A program made the position numbers and the translations under genes. A DNA stretch of 47,789 bases from Penium margaritaceum (Eukaryota > Streptophyta > Zygnematophyceae > Desmidiales > Peniaceae): positions 258,400 to 306,188 of the forward strand of contig SZWC01001166.1 in the NCBI GenBank assembly GCA_023375785.1, read 5' to 3'. Shown piece after piece: positions 1 to 10,900 of the stretch. The first letter of the stretch is position 1, and each line of letters starts with the position of its first letter. The notes below the pieces were generated by a model. It worked only from the letters and a program-made list of their open reading frames with translations. It did not search any database and was not told the DNA's origin.

Positions 1-3000
1 AGGGGCGCAAGTGGGGCACATCTTAGGCGCAAGTGAGGCTGAAGTGGGGCACAAGTGGGGCGCAAATGGAGCGCAAGTAGAGTAAAAGTGGGGCGCATGT
101 AGGGTGCAAGTGGGGTGCAAGTGGGACGCAAGTGGGGTGCAAGTGGGATGCAGGTGGGGCGCAAGTAGGGTGCAAGTGGGACAAATGAGGCGCAAGTGGG
201 ATGCAAGTGGGACGCAAGTGGGACGCAAGTGGGGCGCAAGTAGGACGCAAGTGGGACGGAAGTGGGACACAAGTGGGGTGCACGTAGGGCACAAGTGGGG
301 CGCAAGTAGGGCATAAGAGGGGCGCAAGTGGGGCACATCTTAGGCGCAAGTGAGGCTGAAGTGGGGCACAAGTGGGGCGCAAATGGAGCGCAAGTAGAGT
401 AAAAGTGGGGCGCATGTAGGGTGCAAGTGGGGTGCAAGTGGGACGCAAGTAAGGCGCAAGTGGGACGCAAGTTAGGCGCAAGTAGGACGCAGTTGGGGTG
501 CAAGTGGGACGCAAGTAAGGCGCAAGTGGGGCGCAAGTAGGGCATAAGAGGGGCGCAAGTGGGGCACATCTTAGGCGCAAGTGAGGCTGAAGTGGGGCAC
601 AAGTGGGGCGCAAATGGAGCGCAAGTAGAGTAAAAGTGGGGCGCATGTAGGGTGCAAGTGGGGTGCAAGTGGGACGCAAGTAAGGCGCAAGTGGGACGCA
701 AGTTAGGCGCAAGTAGGACGCAGTTTGGGTTCAAGTGGGACGCAAGTTGGGTGCAAGAGGGACACAAGTGGGGCGCAAGTAGGGCACAAGTGGGGCGCAA
801 GTGGGACGCAAGTAGGACGCAAGTGGGGCGCAAGTGGGGCACAAGTAGGGCGCAAGTGGTGCGCATGTAGGGTGCAAGTAGGGCTCAAGTGGGGCGCACG
901 TAGGGTGCAAGTGGGACGCAAGTAGGGCGCAAGTGGGGTGGAAGTGAGGCGCAAGTAGGGCGCAAGTGGGGTCCAATTGGGGTACAAGTAAGGCGCAAGT
1001 GGGGCGCAAGTAGGGCGCAAGTGGGGTGCAAGCAGGCCGCACGTAGGGCACAAGTGGGGCCCAAGTAGGACGCAAGTGGGACGCAAGTGGGGCGCACATG
1101 GGGCGCAAGTGTGGCGCAAGTGGGGCTCAAGTTGGATGCAAGTGGGGCACAAGTGGGATGCAAGTGGAGCGCAAGTGGGGTGCAAGTAGGACGCAAGTAG
1201 GGCAAAAGTGGGGCACAAATAGGGTGCAAGTAGGGTGCAAGTGGGGCCCAAGTGGGGTGCAAGTAGGGCGCAACTGAGGTGCAAGTGGGGTGCAAGTAGG
1301 GTGCAAGTAGGGCGCACGTAAGGCACAAGTGGGACGCAAGTGCGACGCACGTAGGGCGCACGTGGGGCGCAAGTAGGGCGCAAGTGGGACGCAAGTGAGG
1401 CGCAAGTGGGGCGCAAGTGGGGCGCAAGTAGTGTGCAAGTAGGACGCATGTGGGACGCAAGTGGGGTGCAAGTGGGGCGCAAGTAGGGCACAAGTGGGAC
1501 GCAAGTCGGGCGCAAGTAGGACGTAAGTGGGGTGCAGGTGGGGTGCAGGTGGGACGCAAGTGGGGTGTAAGTGGGGCGCACATGGGGTGCAAGTGGGGCG
1601 TAAGTGGGGCGCAAGTAGGGTGCAAGTGGTCCGCACGTAGGGTGCAATGGAGAAAGTAGGGCGCAAGTGGCGTGCAAGTGGGGCGCAAGTGGGGCGCAAG
1701 TGGGGTACAAGTGGGGTTCATGTAGGGCCCAGGTAGGGCGCTAGTGGGGCATAAGTGGGGCCCAAGTAGGACGCAACTGCAGCGCAAATGGGGAACAAGT
1801 AGGTCGCAAGTGGGGCGCAAGTGGGGCGCAAGTAGGGCGCAAGTGGGGCGCAAGTGGGATGCAAGTGGGGCCCAAGTGGTGCCAAGGGAGGCGCAAGTTG
1901 CACGCAAGTTGGGCCCAAGTGGGACACAAATGGGGCGCAAGTGGGGCACAAGTAGGGTGCAAGTAGGGTAAAAGTGGGGCACAAATGGGATGAGAGTAGG
2001 ACGTAAGTGGGGTGCAAGTGGGACGCAAGTAGGGCGCAAGCGAGGTGCAAGTGGGCGCAAGTAGGGTGCAAGTGGGGCGTAAGTAAGGCACAAGTTGGGC
2101 GCAAGTGGGACGCACGTAGGGCGCAAGTGTGGCGCAAGTAGGATGCAAGTTGGGCAAAAGTGAGGCGTAAGTGGGCCGCAAGTGGGGCGTAAGTGGGGTG
2201 CAAGTGGGGCGCAAGTGGGGCGCAAGTAGGATGCAAGTAAGGTGCAAGTGGGACGCAAGTGGGACGCAAGTAGGGCGCAAGTGGGACGCAAGTGGGATGC
2301 AAGTAGGACGTAAATGGGGCGCAAGTGGGGCGCAGGTGGGACGCAAGTCGGGTGCAAGTGGGACGCAAATGGGGCGCAAGTGGGACCTAAGTGGGACGCA
2401 AGTAGGGCGCAAGTGGGACGCAAGTGGGATGCAAGTAGGACGTAAATGGGGCGCAAGTGGGGCGCAGGTGGGACGCAAGTCGGGTGCAAGTGGGACGCAA
2501 ATGGGGCGCAAGTGGGACCTAAGTGGGACGCAAGTAGGGCGCAAGTGGGGCGCACGTAGGGTGCAAGTGGAGAAAGTAGTGCGCAAGTGGGGCGCAAGAC
2601 GGGCGCAAGTGGGGCGCAAGTGGGGCGCAAGTGGGGTTCAACTAGGGACCAAGTAGGGTACTAGTGGGGCACAAGTGGGACACAAGTAGGACGCAAGTGC
2701 GGCGCAAGTGGGGCACAAGTAGGCCGCAAGTGGGATGCAAGTGGGGCGCAAGTAGGGCGCAAATGGGGCGCAAGTGGGTCGTAAGTGAGGCACAAGTGAG
2801 ACGTAAATGGGGCACACGTACGGCGCAAGTAGGGTGCAAGTAGAGCGCAAGTGGGGCACAAGTGGGGCGCAAGTGGGGTGCATGTCATGCCAAGGGGGGC
2901 GCAAGTTGCACGTAAGTGGGACGCAAGTGGGGCGCAAGTGGGGCGTAAGTGGGGCGCAAGTAGGGTCCAAGTAGGGCGCAAGTGGGGTGCATGTCATGCC

Positions 3001-3537
3001 AAGGGGGGCGCAAGTTGCACGTAAGTGGGACGCAAGTGGGGCGCAAGTGGGGCGTAAGTGGGGCGCAAGTAGGGTCCAAGTAGGGCGCAAGTGGGATACA
3101 AGTGAAGCGCAAGTGGGACGCAAGTGGGATGAAAGTGGGGCGTAAGTACGGTGCAAGTGGGCTGCAAGTGGGGTGCACGTGGGGTGCAAGTAGGGCGCAT
3201 GTCGGGCGCAAGTGGGACACAAGTAGGCCGTAAGTGGGACGCAAGTGGGGCGCAAGTAGGGCGCAAGTGGGACGCAAGTGGGGCGCAAGTGAGGCGCAAG
3301 TGGGACGCAAATGGGGCACATGTAGGGCGCAAGTGGGGTGCAAGTAGGGTACAAGTGGGACGCAAGTGGGGCGAAAGTGGGGCGCAAATGGTGCCAAGAG
3401 GAGACAAGTTGCACGCAAGTGGGGCGCAAGTTGGGCGCAAGTGGGACACAACTGGGGTGCAAGTAGGGTGCAAGTAGGGTGCAAGTAAGGCGTAAGTAGA
3501 GCGTAAGTGGGACACAAGTGGGACGCAAGTGGGGCGC
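1..3537. repeat. 11-bp minisatellite, block A
   Basis: Tandem array of a degenerate 11-bp unit with core CGCAAGTGGGG. Common variants are GTAGGG, GTGGGA, GGGTGC and GGGCAC. It runs in from the left edge and stops exactly where a copia LTR begins. Because 11 is not a multiple of 3, all frames read the same 11-residue cycle (minus strand LRPTCAPLAPH), so long open frames here are by-products of the repeat and are not annotated as genes. Longer segments recur: a distinctive stretch with TTAGGCGCAAGTGAGGCTG occurs near 20, 340 and 570, and again in similar form near 9540. Confidence 0.97.
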
Positions 3538-3729
3538 TGTTGGAATGATGCTCCTCACCATGGCAGGAGTGACTCCAAAAAGGAACACCAAAAAGACAAG
3601 CCTTAGTGGCTTAGTGGTTAATGGTGTCCACCTCTAGAGGCACGGGCCCGGGTTCAAGTCCCACAAGATGAAATTCTGCCCTGCCTCAAGGGAGGTGGAA
3701 AATAGATGCCAGGAAGCTAGCTCAACCTC
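3538..3729 (+). repeat. 5' LTR of element 1 (first 192 bp only)
   Basis: Matches 7224-7415 of the 3' LTR with three substitutions. It stops at the N at 3730. The remaining ~507 bp of LTR expected from the 3' copy, and the primer-binding site, are absent, so this is an assembly collapse or gap rather than a biological end. Confidence 0.93.
3607..3661 (+). promoter_or_regulatory. tRNA-like A box and B box inside the 5' LTR
   Basis: TGGCTTAGTGG (3607-3617) fits the tRNA-gene A-box consensus TRGYNNANNNG. GGTTCAAGTCC (3651-3661) fits the B-box consensus GWTCRANNC. The starts are 44 bp apart, within the normal tRNA range. The flanks resemble a decayed tRNA body, with a short T-stem around TTCAAGT and a CCTCTAGAGG palindrome in the anticodon region. 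This looks like a tRNA-derived (SINE-head-like) segment captured by the LTR. Whether RNA polymerase III uses it is inference. Confidence 0.6.
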
Positions 3730-3730
3730 N

Positions 3731-5506
3731 ACTGCAACGGCTGAGGTGAAGGAGGCATACAAGAAGCGCAACAAAAAGGCATTGGCGCTCCTTGTGTCTG
3801 CGTTATGCCCACCACAACTTGGGCACATCCAAGGATGCACCCTGGCCGCGGACGCATGGTCAAAACTCTGCTCCATCTACCAGTCAAGCAACCTTGCCAA
3901 TCAGCTCTTCATCATCAAACGGCTCGTCACCCTCGGAGCCAACGAAGGCAACAACATCATGGAGATCATGTAGCAGATTTAGTCCCTCGCAGCAGAGTGT
4001 GTGGCCACGGGTTGGGAGGTCGACTCTCAGTTGCAAGCTATGATCCTCCTTCTTGCCTTGCCAGACAGTTGGAGTCCCATGATCACAGTCCTTGGTGGCT
4101 GGCCTTCCGATGAGCTGAAGTACCCCAAGGTTGCTGAGTACGTGCGCAATGAGTGGATGCGACGTGGTGGTCGAGAGAGTGCAGCGGCATCAACTTCAGC
4201 TTACACAGTTCATCCTCAAAGTGGAGGCCGAGGCGACAAGTGGAAGGGTGCCAAACAGGGCACTAAGAAAGGTGACAAGAAGGGGGAGTGCTTCAACTGC
4301 GGCAAGGAGGGCCACCACGCGCGCAACTGTCCCAAGAAGAAAACAGATCGGTCGCAGCGGGGCGGGAAGAAAGATGAGCACGCCCTTATGGCGTACAACT
4401 CCACCATCTTGAAGGATCTGGGAGTTGCCGTCATCGACTTCGGATCAGGCCGCCACACGCAATGCAACAGGGCGGCATTTGTCACCTATGGCGCCTCAGA
4501 GAGACGCATGACGGTGGCCAATGGAAAAACAGAGGTGGCTGCCGGTCAGGGTAACGTCCGCATTGAGTCAATTGTGGATGGAAAACCTGTCACGAAAACA
4601 ATCTACGATGTACTGCATATGCCCAACTTTGGGGCAAACCTGCTCACTGTCAGCCGTCTTACCGACAAGGGACTTGAGGTGCTCTTCACAAAGAAGGAGG
4701 CCGTCATCCGCAAAGAGGGCAAAGGTCATGTGATTGCGCGTGCCAAGAGGGAGGAGGACTTGTACCTGCTACGCGCAAAGATCCTCAGCAGCCGGGTGGG
4801 GTCCAACGCCGCCAATCTTGCAACGAAGGACGGAGGAGACCTGGACCTATGGCACCGCCGACTCTGCCACATTTCTCCATTGACAGTGAAGGAGATGGCT
4901 AAGAGGGAAGTGGTGCAGGGTCTCCAAATCAGCGGCCTTGATGGAACCAAGGAGACCGTGTGTGAGCCATGCATCATTGGCAAATCAACTCGGCAGCCGT
5001 TTGTCGCCAAGGGGATGCGTGCATCAGCAAAACTGGCCGTGGTACACACAGATGTGTGTGGACCGCTTGAGAGCTCCATCGGCGGAGCTCGCTACTTCCT
5101 CACCTTCATTGATGACCACAGCCGGAAACTCTATCTCTACCCAATGAAGCGGAAGAGTGAGGTCCTTGCGTGCATGCAAGAGTTTGTGGCTGATGTGGAG
5201 CGGCAAACAGAGTTGAAGGTGAAGGCGTTCCGGAGTGACAACGGCGGTGAATATGCGGGGTGCCTTGGATGGATGAAGAGCAAGGGGATTGAGTGGCAGA
5301 AAACAACTCCACACTCTCCACAACAGAATGGCGTCGCAGAGAGAGTGAATCGCACAATCTTTAACATGGTGCAATCCATGTTGAGCAACGCCGGCCTTAC
5401 ACAACGGTACTGGGCGGAGGCGGCAAAGACAGCAGCGTACATCATGAATCTCATGCCGACCAAGCCGCTGAAGGACAAGGAGAGCAATCTGTGGAAGACG
5501 CCATAA
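3731..5506 (+). pseudogene. Copia gag-protease-integrase, with nonsense codons
   Basis: One frame runs from the N gap to 5506. Gag capsid-like sequence occupies 3731-4230. A CCHC zinc knuckle (CFNCGKEGHHARNC) lies at 4289-4330. The protease site near 4430-4460 reads VIDFGSGRH where copia proteases have D-S/T-G, so the catalytic Asp at 4436 is kept but the next residue is Phe. Integrase follows (~4845-5450): the WHRRLCH and CEPC zinc-binding motifs, then the catalytic Asp in HTDVCGP, Asp in FRSDNGGEY and Glu in QQNGVAERVN. In-frame TAG codons at 3970 and 3979 interrupt gag. TAA at 5504 ends integrase, but the same frame simply continues afterwards, so these are point nonsense changes rather than frameshifts. 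The N-terminal part of gag is missing behind the N at 3730. Confidence 0.93.
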
Positions 5507-7117
5507 GAAGTCTGGAGCGGGAGGAAGCCGGCAGTGGGTCACCTCCGCACGTTTGGTTGTGTTGCACATGCAATGGTGCAGGCACGTGAGGGACGGAGTA
5601 AGCTGGACCCGCGTACCCGCCGGTGTATATTCCTTGGATATGAGAGCGGAAGCAAGGCGTATCGGCTCTTTGACCCAAGGAGGCAGCAGATTGTGCAGAG
5701 TCGCGACATCACGTTCGACAAGAAAAGCCGTTGGACAGACAAGGAGGCAGGTCTCTCCAAGAGGGGGGAGTGGATGCCACTCCTTGAGGGGGAGACGCCG
5801 GAGGACGTGAATGAGGGTGACATCCTCGCATCACCACCAAACGGAGAGCATCGCCTGAGGGATGGGCGAGCGGCAGACTTTATTCCGGCCAGTTTGGATG
5901 AGGAATCCGAAGCACCGGAGATCGACGTGGAGGTGGGGAGCCAACAGATGTCTCCAAGGTCTCCAAGAGAGGGGGAGCAGGCGCTTGGAGAGGATGGCGC
6001 CAAAAGGGGACAGCAACAACAACAACCGCCTCAAGAGCCTTGCACGAGTAACCGTGTGCAAAGAAGGACAAAAATGTATGATGCGAACAAGGGCATTTGG
6101 ACTGGGTTTGCACAAGCCTTCTTCACGCAAGAGGAGCCTCAATCTGTAAAGGAGGCACTGCAGCGAAAGGATGGGGCTGAGTGGGAGGGAGCAATAAAAT
6201 CTGAGCTTACCTCCCACAATGAGAACGGCACTTGGGAGCTGGTTGACCGGCCGGAGGGCGAGAAAATCATCGGCTCCAAGTGGATCTTCTGGAAGAAGCT
6301 CACAAAGGAGGTGAAGGTGGAGCGGTACAAGGCGCGGCTGGTGGCGAAAGGATATGCCCAGAGAAAAGGGGAGCACTACGACGAGACCTTTGCACCAGTT
6401 GCCAAGTTTGCCTCCATCCGTACTATCCTCTCGGTGGCAGCGGCGCGCGACTATGAAATCCACCAAATGGACGTGAAAACCGCGTTCCTCAATGGCGACC
6501 TGGACAAGGAAGTCTACATGGAGGTGCCAGAGGGGGTGGATGCGCCGCAAGGGAAGGTGTGCCGGCTTCGCAGGGCGCTCTATGGACTGAAGCAAGCTCC
6601 GCTCATGTGGTACCTCAAGATGGATAGTTTCATGGGTGAGCTTGGCTTCAAGCGCTGCGAGGCCGATCACAGCGTGTACGTGCGTAATCAGCCAGGATTC
6701 CACCAAATTGTCGTCCTCTACGTGGATGACCTCATCCTTGTGTCTTTGGATGAGGGGGAGCTCAAGAGCCTGAAGCAACAACTTGGCGGCCGGTTCAAGA
6801 CGACAGACATGGGCGAGCTTGAGTACTACCTTGGCATCGCCATCAAGAGGGACCGCAAAGCACGCACGCTGGAGATGGGTCAAGAAAAATATGTGCAGGA
6901 GGTGCTCTGCTGCTACAACATGGAGGAGTGCAACCCCATCGGCACACCTATGACAACGACATGTGAGCTGAGCTTGAGCATGCGCCCGAGCACGGAGGAC
7001 GAGAAGGCGGAGATGGCTGGAGTACCGTACCAGTCCGCAGTTGGCAGCATAATGTATGCCATGGTGGCGACGCGGCCTGACCTTGCCTTTGCTGAAGGAC
7101 AAGTGAGCCGCTATATT
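5507..7117 (+). pseudogene. Copia integrase C-terminus and reverse transcriptase
   Basis: Continues the polyprotein frame after the TAA at 5504-5506. The integrase tail carries the GHLRTFGC and CIFLGY-type motifs of copia integrases (5534-5640). A variable acidic linker follows, then reverse transcriptase from about 6220 (NGTWELV, SKWIF, RYKARLVAKGY, HQMDVKTAFLNGDL, YGLKQAP). The catalytic YVDD lies near 6718-6730. The frame stays open through the RT connection (GTPM, RPDLAFAEGQVSRY) and is cut at the N at 7118. RT residues look intact; the copy is inactive mainly because of upstream stops and the missing RNase H. Confidence 0.94.
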
Positions 7118-7118
7118 N

Positions 7119-7172
7119 AAGGACAGGCATGATGCTACTTGTATGGAGCTTGGGCTTTCCCAAGCCTCTTGA
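7119..7172 (+). pseudogene. C-terminal 17 residues of the copia polyprotein
   Basis: After the N gap the sequence reads KDRHDATCMELGLSQAS then TGA. This matches the end of the related element 2, which reads KEMHDVSCMELGLCCEV then stop (20500-20550). It marks the true end of RNase H and shows that the 7118 gap removed the rest of that domain. Confidence 0.85.
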
Positions 7173-7212
7173 GTTGCACGATGAGCATGGACAACTGCCA
7201 TGGGTGACGCGC

Positions 7213-7223
7213 AAGGGGGAGAT
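7213..7223 (+). other. Polypurine tract of element 1
   Basis: AAGGGGGAGAT immediately precedes the 3' LTR (TGTTGG at 7224). The same tract precedes the LTR of element 2 at 20593-20603. In LTR elements this purine run resists RNase H and primes plus-strand synthesis. Confidence 0.9.
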
Positions 7224-7292
7224 TGTTGGAATGATGCTCCTCACCATGGCAGGAGTGACTCCAAAAAGGAACACCAAAAAGACAAGCCTTAG

Positions 7293-7347
7293 TGGCTTAG
7301 TGGTTAATGGTGTCCACCTTTAGAGGCACGGGCCCGGGTTCAAGTCC
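7293..7347 (+). promoter_or_regulatory. tRNA-like A box and B box inside the 3' LTR
   Basis: Second copy of the tRNA-like segment. The A box TGGCTTAGTGG is at 7293-7303 and the B box GGTTCAAGTCC at 7337-7347. Both boxes are unchanged relative to the 5' LTR, although two of the three LTR substitutions fall between or just after them. Confidence 0.6.
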
Positions 7348-7433
7348 TACAAGATGAAATTCTGCCCTGCCTCAAGGGAGGTGGAAAATAGATGCGAGGA
7401 AGCTAGCTCAACCTCCAGAGTTCCTCTTTAAGT

Positions 7434-7727
7434 TTCTAGAAGGCCAGGTGAGGGTCCAGGAAGGTGGCACACCTTCTAGAAGGGGTGACTTGTCCTACAA
7501 GGCATATAGAGGTGTCTTGGTCTTCTGGACACCTTCCCTCCTACTAGAAGCAAGCTGAGGAATCTAGGAAGGGGCAGAAGCTTCTAGAGGAGGGAAGGGA
7601 TGCCTTCCTAGGTGGGAAAAGGACAGCCTACCAAGGAGCACTCTAGAAGCCATATAATCTGCTAGGAAGCTCCAAATCTGGTATGCTTTGGTGTTCTGGA
7701 AAGCTTAGATCAGTGGCTATTAAATAC
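7434..7727 (+). promoter_or_regulatory. LTR promoter: heat-shock-element-like motifs and TATA
   Basis: TTCnnGAA motifs (half of the HSE consensus nGAAnnTTCnnGAAn) occur as TTCTAGAA at 7434 and 7474 and TTCTGGAA at 7694. A near three-unit match, GAAGCTTCTAGAG, lies at 7577-7589. CTAGAAG half-sites are at 7544 and 7643. All precede the TATA-like TATTAAATA at 7719-7727. Heat-responsive copia elements such as Arabidopsis ONSEN carry HSEs in the LTR in this position. Heat responsiveness here is inference. Confidence 0.5.
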
Positions 7728-7922
7728 CACTGCCTGTGTGCCTTGATCAAGTATTAATTCCCATCCAATTGAGGCCAAAACTATTGCCTCACTCTCTGAC
7801 CAGATTTTGCCATCCTTGGAACCAGTTGCCTCCACAGTTTCAGTCTCTCCAAAAACAGTTGGTGGTGTGAACCAGCCACTGCTAGGGACCCTCCAGGGTG
7901 CACACTCACCCTCAGGCCAACA

Positions 7923-10900
7923 GGCGCAAGTAGGGCGCAAGTGGGACGCAAGTGGGGCGCAAGTAGGGTGCAAGTGGGGCGCAAGTAGGGCGCAAGTGGG
8001 GCGCAAGTGGAACGCACCTAGGACGCAACTCGGGTGCAGGTAGGGTGCAAGTGGGATGCAAGAAGGGCACAAGTGGGGCACAAGAGGGGCACAATTGGGG
8101 CGCAAGTGGGGTGCAAGTGGGACGCAAGTGGGGCGCAAGTGGGACGCAAGTGGGACACAAGTACGGCGCAAGTTGGACGCAAGTAGGGCGCAAGTGGGAC
8201 GCAAGTAGGATGCAAGTGGGGCGCAAGTGGCGCGCAAGTGGGGCACAAGTGGGGCGCAAGTGGGACGCAAGTAGGGCACAAGTAGGGCGCAAGTGGGGCG
8301 CAAGTGCAGCGCAAGTGGGACGCAATTGGGACAAAAGTGGGGCGCAAGTAGGGTTCACGTGGGACGCAAGTCGGGCGCAAGTAGGGTGCAAGTGGGGCGC
8401 AAGTAGGGCGCAAGAAGGGCGCAAGTGGGATGCAAGTGGGACGCAAGTAGGGCGCAAGTGGGACACAAGTGGAGTGCAAGTAGGACGCAAGTGGGACGCA
8501 AGTGGGGCGCAGGTGGGGCCCAAGTGGGGTGCAAGTGAAGTGCAAATGGGACGCAATTGGGGCGCAAGTGGGGCGCAAGTAGGGCGCAAGTGGGGCGCAA
8601 GTGGGGCGTATGTAGTGTATAAGTGGAGAAAATAGGGTGCAAGCGGGGCGCAAGTGGGCCGTAAGTGGGCCGCAAGAGGGGCGCAAGTGGGGCGTATGTA
8701 GTGTATAAGTGGAGAAAATAGGGTGCAAGCGGGGCGCAAGTGGGCCGTAAGTGGGCCGCAAGAGGGGCGCAAGTGGGACGCAAGTGGGGCGCAAGTAGGG
8801 CGCAAGTAGGGCAGAAGTGGGGTGCACATGGGACGCAACTAGGGTGCAAGTCGGATGCAAGTGGGGCGCAAGTGGGGCACAAGTGGGGCGCAAGTGAGGC
8901 GCAAGCGGGGCTCAAGTGGGGCGAAAGTGGGGTGCGAGTAGGGCGTAAGTGAGGCGCAAGTGGGATGCAAGTAGGCTGTAAGCGTGGCGCAAGTAGGGCG
9001 CAAGTGGGGCGCAAGTGGGGTGCAAGTGGGGCACAAGTGGAGCGCTAGTGGGGCGCAAGTGGGACGCAAGTGGGGCGCAAGTGGGGCCCAAATTGGGCGC
9101 AACTAGGGCGCAAGTGGAGCGCAAGTAGGACGTAAGTAGGGTGCAAGAGGGGTGCAAGTGGGACGCAAGTGGGGCGCAAGTGGGGCGCAAGTGGGGTACA
9201 AGTGGGACGTAGGTAGGATGCAAATGGGATGCAAGTGGGGGGCAAGTAGGACGCAAGTGGGACGCAAGTGGGGTACACGTAGGGTGCAAGTGGGACACAA
9301 TTGGGGCGCAAGTGGGGTGCAAGTGGGACGCAAGTGGGGCGCAAGTGGGATGCAGGTGGGGCGCAAGTAGGGTGCAAGTGGGGCAAATGGGGCGCAAGTG
9401 GGGTGCAAGTGGGGCGCAAGTGGGACGCAAGTGGGGCGCAAGTAGGACGCAAGTGGGACGGAAGTGGGACACAAGTGGGGTGCAGGTAGGCCACAAGTGG
9501 GGCGCAAGTAGGGCATAAGAGTGGCGCAAGTGGGACACATCTAGGGCGCAAGTGAGGCTGAAGTGGGGCACAAGTAGGGCGCAAATTGAGCGCAAGTAGA
9601 GTAAAAGTGGGGCGCATATGGGGTGCAAGTGGGGTGCAAGTGGGACGCAAGTAGGGCGCAAGTGGGACGCAAGTTAGGCGCAAGTAGGACGCAGTTGGGG
9701 TGCAAGTGGGACGCAAGTTGGGCACAAGTGGGACGCAAGTGGGGCGTATGTAGGGCACAAGTGGGACGCAAGTGTGACGCAAGTAGGACGCAAGTGGGGT
9801 GCAAGTGGGGCACAAGTAGGGCGCAAGTGGTGCGCATGTAGGATGTAAGTAGGGCTCAAGTGGGGCACACGTACGGTGCAAGTGGGACGCAAGTAGGGCG
9901 CAAGTGGGGTGCAAGTGAGGCGCAAGTAGGGCGCAAGTGGGGCCTAATTGGGGTACAAGTAAGGCGCAAGTGGGGCGCAAGTAGGGCGCAAGTGGGGCGC
10001 AAGCGGGCCGCACGTAGGGCGCAAGTGGGGCGCAAGAAGGACGCAAGTGGGACGCAAGTGGGGCGCACATGGGGCGCAAGTTGGGCGCAAGTGGGGCTCA
10101 AGTCGGATGCAAGTGGGGCGCAAGTGCGTTGCAAGTGGAACGCAAGTGGGGCGCAAGTAGTACGCAAGTAGGGCAAAAGTGGGGCACAAATAGGGTGCAA
10201 GTAGGGTGCAAGTGGGGCGCAAGTGGGGCGCAAGTAGGGCACAACTGGGGTGCAAGTGGGGTGTAAGTAGGGTGCAAGTGGGGCGAAAGTAAGGCACAAG
10301 TGGGACGCAAGTGGGACGCACGTAGGGCGCAAGTGGGGCGCAAGTAGGGCGCAAGTGGGACGCAAATAAGGCGCAAGTGGGGCGCAAGTGGGGCGCAAGT
10401 GGGGTGCAAGTAGGGCGCACATGGGGTGCAAGTGGGGCGCAAGCGGGGCGCAAGTAGGGCGCAAGCGGGGCGCAAGTAGGGCGCAAGCGGGGCGCAAGTA
10501 GGGCGCAAGCGGGGCGCAAGTAGGGCGCAAGCGGGGCGCAAGTAGGGCGCAAGCGGGGCGCAAGTAGGGCGCAAGCGGGGCGCAAGTAGGGCGCAAGCGG
10601 GGCGCAAGTAGGGCGCAAGCGGGGCGCAAGTAGGGCGCAAGCGGGGCGCAAGTAGGGCGCAAGCGGGGCGCAAGTAGGGCGCAAGCGGGGCGCAAGTAGG
10701 GCGCAAGCGGGGCGCAAGTAGGGCGCAAGCGGGGCGCAAGTAGGGCGCAAGCGGGGCGCAAGTAGGGCGCAAGCGGGGCGCAAGTAGGGCGCAAGCGGGG
10801 CGCAAGTAGGGCGCAAGCGGGGCGCAAGTAGGGCGCAAGCGGGGCGCAAGTAGGGCGCAAGCGGGGCGCAAGTAGGGCGCAAGCGGGGCGCAAGTAGGGC

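Larger units (their letters stand above)
3538..7922 (+). mobile_element. Ty1/copia LTR retrotransposon (element 1)
   Basis: Near-complete copia-type element inserted in the 11-bp array. The ends are exact: the LTR starts TGTTGG and ends CCAACA (perfect 6-bp inverted ends), and GGCGC is duplicated on both sides (3533-3537 and 7923-7927). Domain order is gag with zinc knuckle, protease, integrase, reverse transcriptase, then the last residues of RNase H, which is the copia order. A polypurine tract abuts the 3' LTR. Two single-N positions (3730 and 7118) hide missing sequence: most of the 5' LTR, the primer-binding site and the gag start in one case, most of RNase H in the other. The visible LTR overlap differs at only 3 of 192 positions (3634, 3662, 3710), so the insertion is fairly young, but three in-frame stops make this copy non-autonomous as read. 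Confidence 0.96.
7224..7922 (+). repeat. 3' LTR of element 1 (699 bp, complete)
   Basis: TGTTGG...CCAACA ends, flanked by GGCGC. It contains the tRNA-like A/B boxes at 7293-7347, repeated TTCTAGAA-type motifs at 7434-7650, and a TATA-like TATTAAATA at 7719-7727 bracketed by CAGTGG/CCACTG. The segment GGAAAGCTTAGATCA before the TATA is shared with the LTR of element 2, showing the two families are related. Confidence 0.95.
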
